DNA from: Thermodesulfobacterium geofontis OPF15
Lineage (GTDB): Bacteria > Desulfobacterota > Thermodesulfobacteria > Thermodesulfobacteriales > Thermodesulfobacteriaceae
Direction: 5' to 3'
Length of the DNA stretch: 64,000 bases
Assembly: GCF_000215975.1 (NCBI RefSeq)
Contig: NC_015682.1
Span: 1-64,000, forward strand
The translations under genes were made by a program, and so were the position numbers. Below the pieces are notes generated by a model. It saw nothing but the letters and a program-made list of their open reading frames with translations, made no database searches and was not told where the DNA came from. This document shows positions 63,257-64,000 of this stretch, piece by piece. How positions within the stretch are numbered: position 1 is the first letter of the stretch; the number at the start of each line of letters is the position of its first letter.

Positions 63257-63809
63257 GTTTTTTAGATTTAAAATAAATTTTAAGTTGAGAACTAAAAATC
63301 TTTTTTGGTTTCTAATGGTTTTAGGTATAACTAAATTTATATTAGTAACAGCTTTAATTTTTTCAGAAGTAAGTAGGGTTTCTGCAAAAGAGGGACCTAC
63401 TGTTACAGGATGTCCTCCTGAATTTTTTGAAGTCCTTGATTTAGAGAAAGCTAAACTCTCCGAGAAGGCTAAAGAAATAGAAATAAGAGAAAAAGAGTTA
63501 GAATTAATGGAAAAAAGGATTCGTGAACAAATGATAGCTTTAAAAGATTTAGAAGCTACTATAGACCAAAAACTCAATAAACTTGAAGCTATACAAGATG
63601 AAAGAACTAAACTTTTAGCCAGAGCTATATCTGAAATGAGAGCAGGAAAGGCTGCTGAAATTTTAATAAATATGGATAAAGATATGGCTGTAAAAATATT
63701 AAGTCAATTAAAAAGTCAACAAATAGCAAGTATTTTAAGTGCTATGCCTCCAGATAAAGCTGCTAATCTTTCTGCAGCTCTTTCTGGTTATCCTCCAAAG
63801 GAGTATTAG
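63249..63809 (+). CDS. MotE-like / flagellar MgtE N-domain protein
   Basis: The 186-residue protein has an N-terminal membrane anchor (LFWFLMVLGITKFILVTALIF near 18-38), a coiled coil (EKAKLSEKAKEIEIREKELELMEKRI) and a C-terminal MgtE-N-like domain, RAISEMRAGKAAEILINMDKDMAVKILSQLKSQQIASILSAMPPDKAANLSAAL near 126-179. MotE family proteins of this layout take part in motility, beside MotAB or the export ATPase complex. It starts 8 bases before the end of fliJ. Its last 47 bases overlap tatC on the other strand. Confidence 0.8.
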   Translation: MYRFFRFKINFKLRTKNLFWFLMVLGITKFILVTALIFSEVSRVSAKEGPTVTGCPPEFFEVLDLEKAKLSEKAKEIEIREKELELMEKRIREQMIALKDLEATIDQKLNKLEAIQDERTKLLARAISEMRAGKAAEILINMDKDMAVKILSQLKSQQIASILSAMPPDKAANLSAALSGYPPKEY

Positions 63810-64000
63810 AAGTATTTAAAGTAGTCTCTGATTTTTGAATAAGCTTACTTAAAAATAAACCAAGTTCAAATAATATATATAAAGGAATAGCAAGAAGAGA
63901 CATATTGAAGGCATCTGGAGTAGGTGTAACTAAAGCTGCAATAACTACTATTATAAAAAATATTTCTTTTCTATAACTACCAAGTTTTGAAGGATTAATA
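63763..64000 (-). CDS. tatC: Sec-independent translocase protein TatC, C-terminal part only
   Basis: The minus strand from the window edge stays open to a stop at 63763-63765. The 78 codons read in frame give EIFFIIVVIAALVTPTPDAFNM then LLAIPLYILFELGLFLSKL, the last two helices of TatC, with the T-P-x-P-D turn before the final helix, and a short hydrophilic tail. TatC is the core receptor of twin-arginine export of folded proteins. The rest of the gene lies beyond the right edge. It overlaps the 3' end of the motE-like gene by 47 bases. Confidence 0.88.
   Translation of the reverse strand, partial: INPSKLGSYRKEIFFIIVVIAALVTPTPDAFNMSLLAIPLYILFELGLFLSKLIQKSETTLNTSNTPLEDNQKELQKD

Overview
The window is strongly AT-rich and packed with genes, about 65 coding regions plus one tRNA, with almost no intergenic space. 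It looks like part of the chromosome of a Gram-negative anaerobe. Lipid A genes (fabZ, lpxA, lpxI, lpxB), LptF/LptG-like permeases and Mla transport indicate an outer membrane. A siroheme decarboxylase-type regulator fold and a DUF39 homocysteine synthesis protein with a partner CBS protein are typical of anaerobic sulfur-metabolising bacteria. My best guess is a thermophilic Thermodesulfobacteriota such as Thermodesulfobacterium, but this is inference from gene content and base composition; no rRNA or sulfate reduction gene is present to confirm it.

Layout: 1-3.5 kb holds dnaA, a GlcD-type flavoprotein and a TtcA-like tRNA thiolase. A small hairpin-repeat intergenic follows, then a secreted lytic transglycosylase, divergent mscS, and a minor pilin operon (5.4-8.6 kb) facing the prepilin peptidase gene. 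From 8.6 to 15.9 kb one minus-strand operon runs lptF-lptG-acpP-fabF-rpiB-acpS-nnr-pilZ-pilD. From 15.9 to 18.8 kb there are radical SAM and tRNA modification genes on the plus strand. From 18.8 to 28.7 kb a long minus-strand operon starts at fabZ and the lpx genes and continues through an AICAR transformylase, greA, an aminotransferase, serA and rlmN. A siroheme decarboxylase-like gene then meets an ilvD-mlaE-mlaF-mlaD operon read toward it.

From 33.5 to 41.4 kb: a NifU-like protein, rpoZ, dnaJ, moaC, a DksA/TraR zinc finger gene and a double-length uvrA (1756 aa, four ABC modules). From 41.5 to 48.4 kb: a CBS protein, the DUF39 homocysteine protein, secG, dxr, rseP, tsaB and an orphan dipeptide permease pair. 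Next come tRNA-Leu(GAG) and a sodium-dependent transporter gene that is frameshifted at a G6 tract. From 50.1 to 52.8 kb an unusual MoxR ATPase is paired with a 612-residue protein I do not recognise. The last 11 kb is a flagellar locus: two sigma-54 activators flanking a TPR protein, then flgB, flgC, fliE, fliF, fliG, fliH, fliI, fliJ and a MotE-like gene, whose 3' end overlaps a tatC that runs off the window.

Two themes cross the window. First, many operon-head genes have a sigma-70-like promoter placed so that transcription would begin at or within a few bases of the ATG and show no Shine-Dalgarno, whereas many genes inside operons have a good one; this suggests leaderless mRNAs are common. 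Second, genes are compressed: ATGA overlaps are frequent and several convergent pairs overlap at their 3' ends. The most promising undescribed items are the MoxR plus 612-aa pair, the tandem UvrA and the leaderless promoter architecture.
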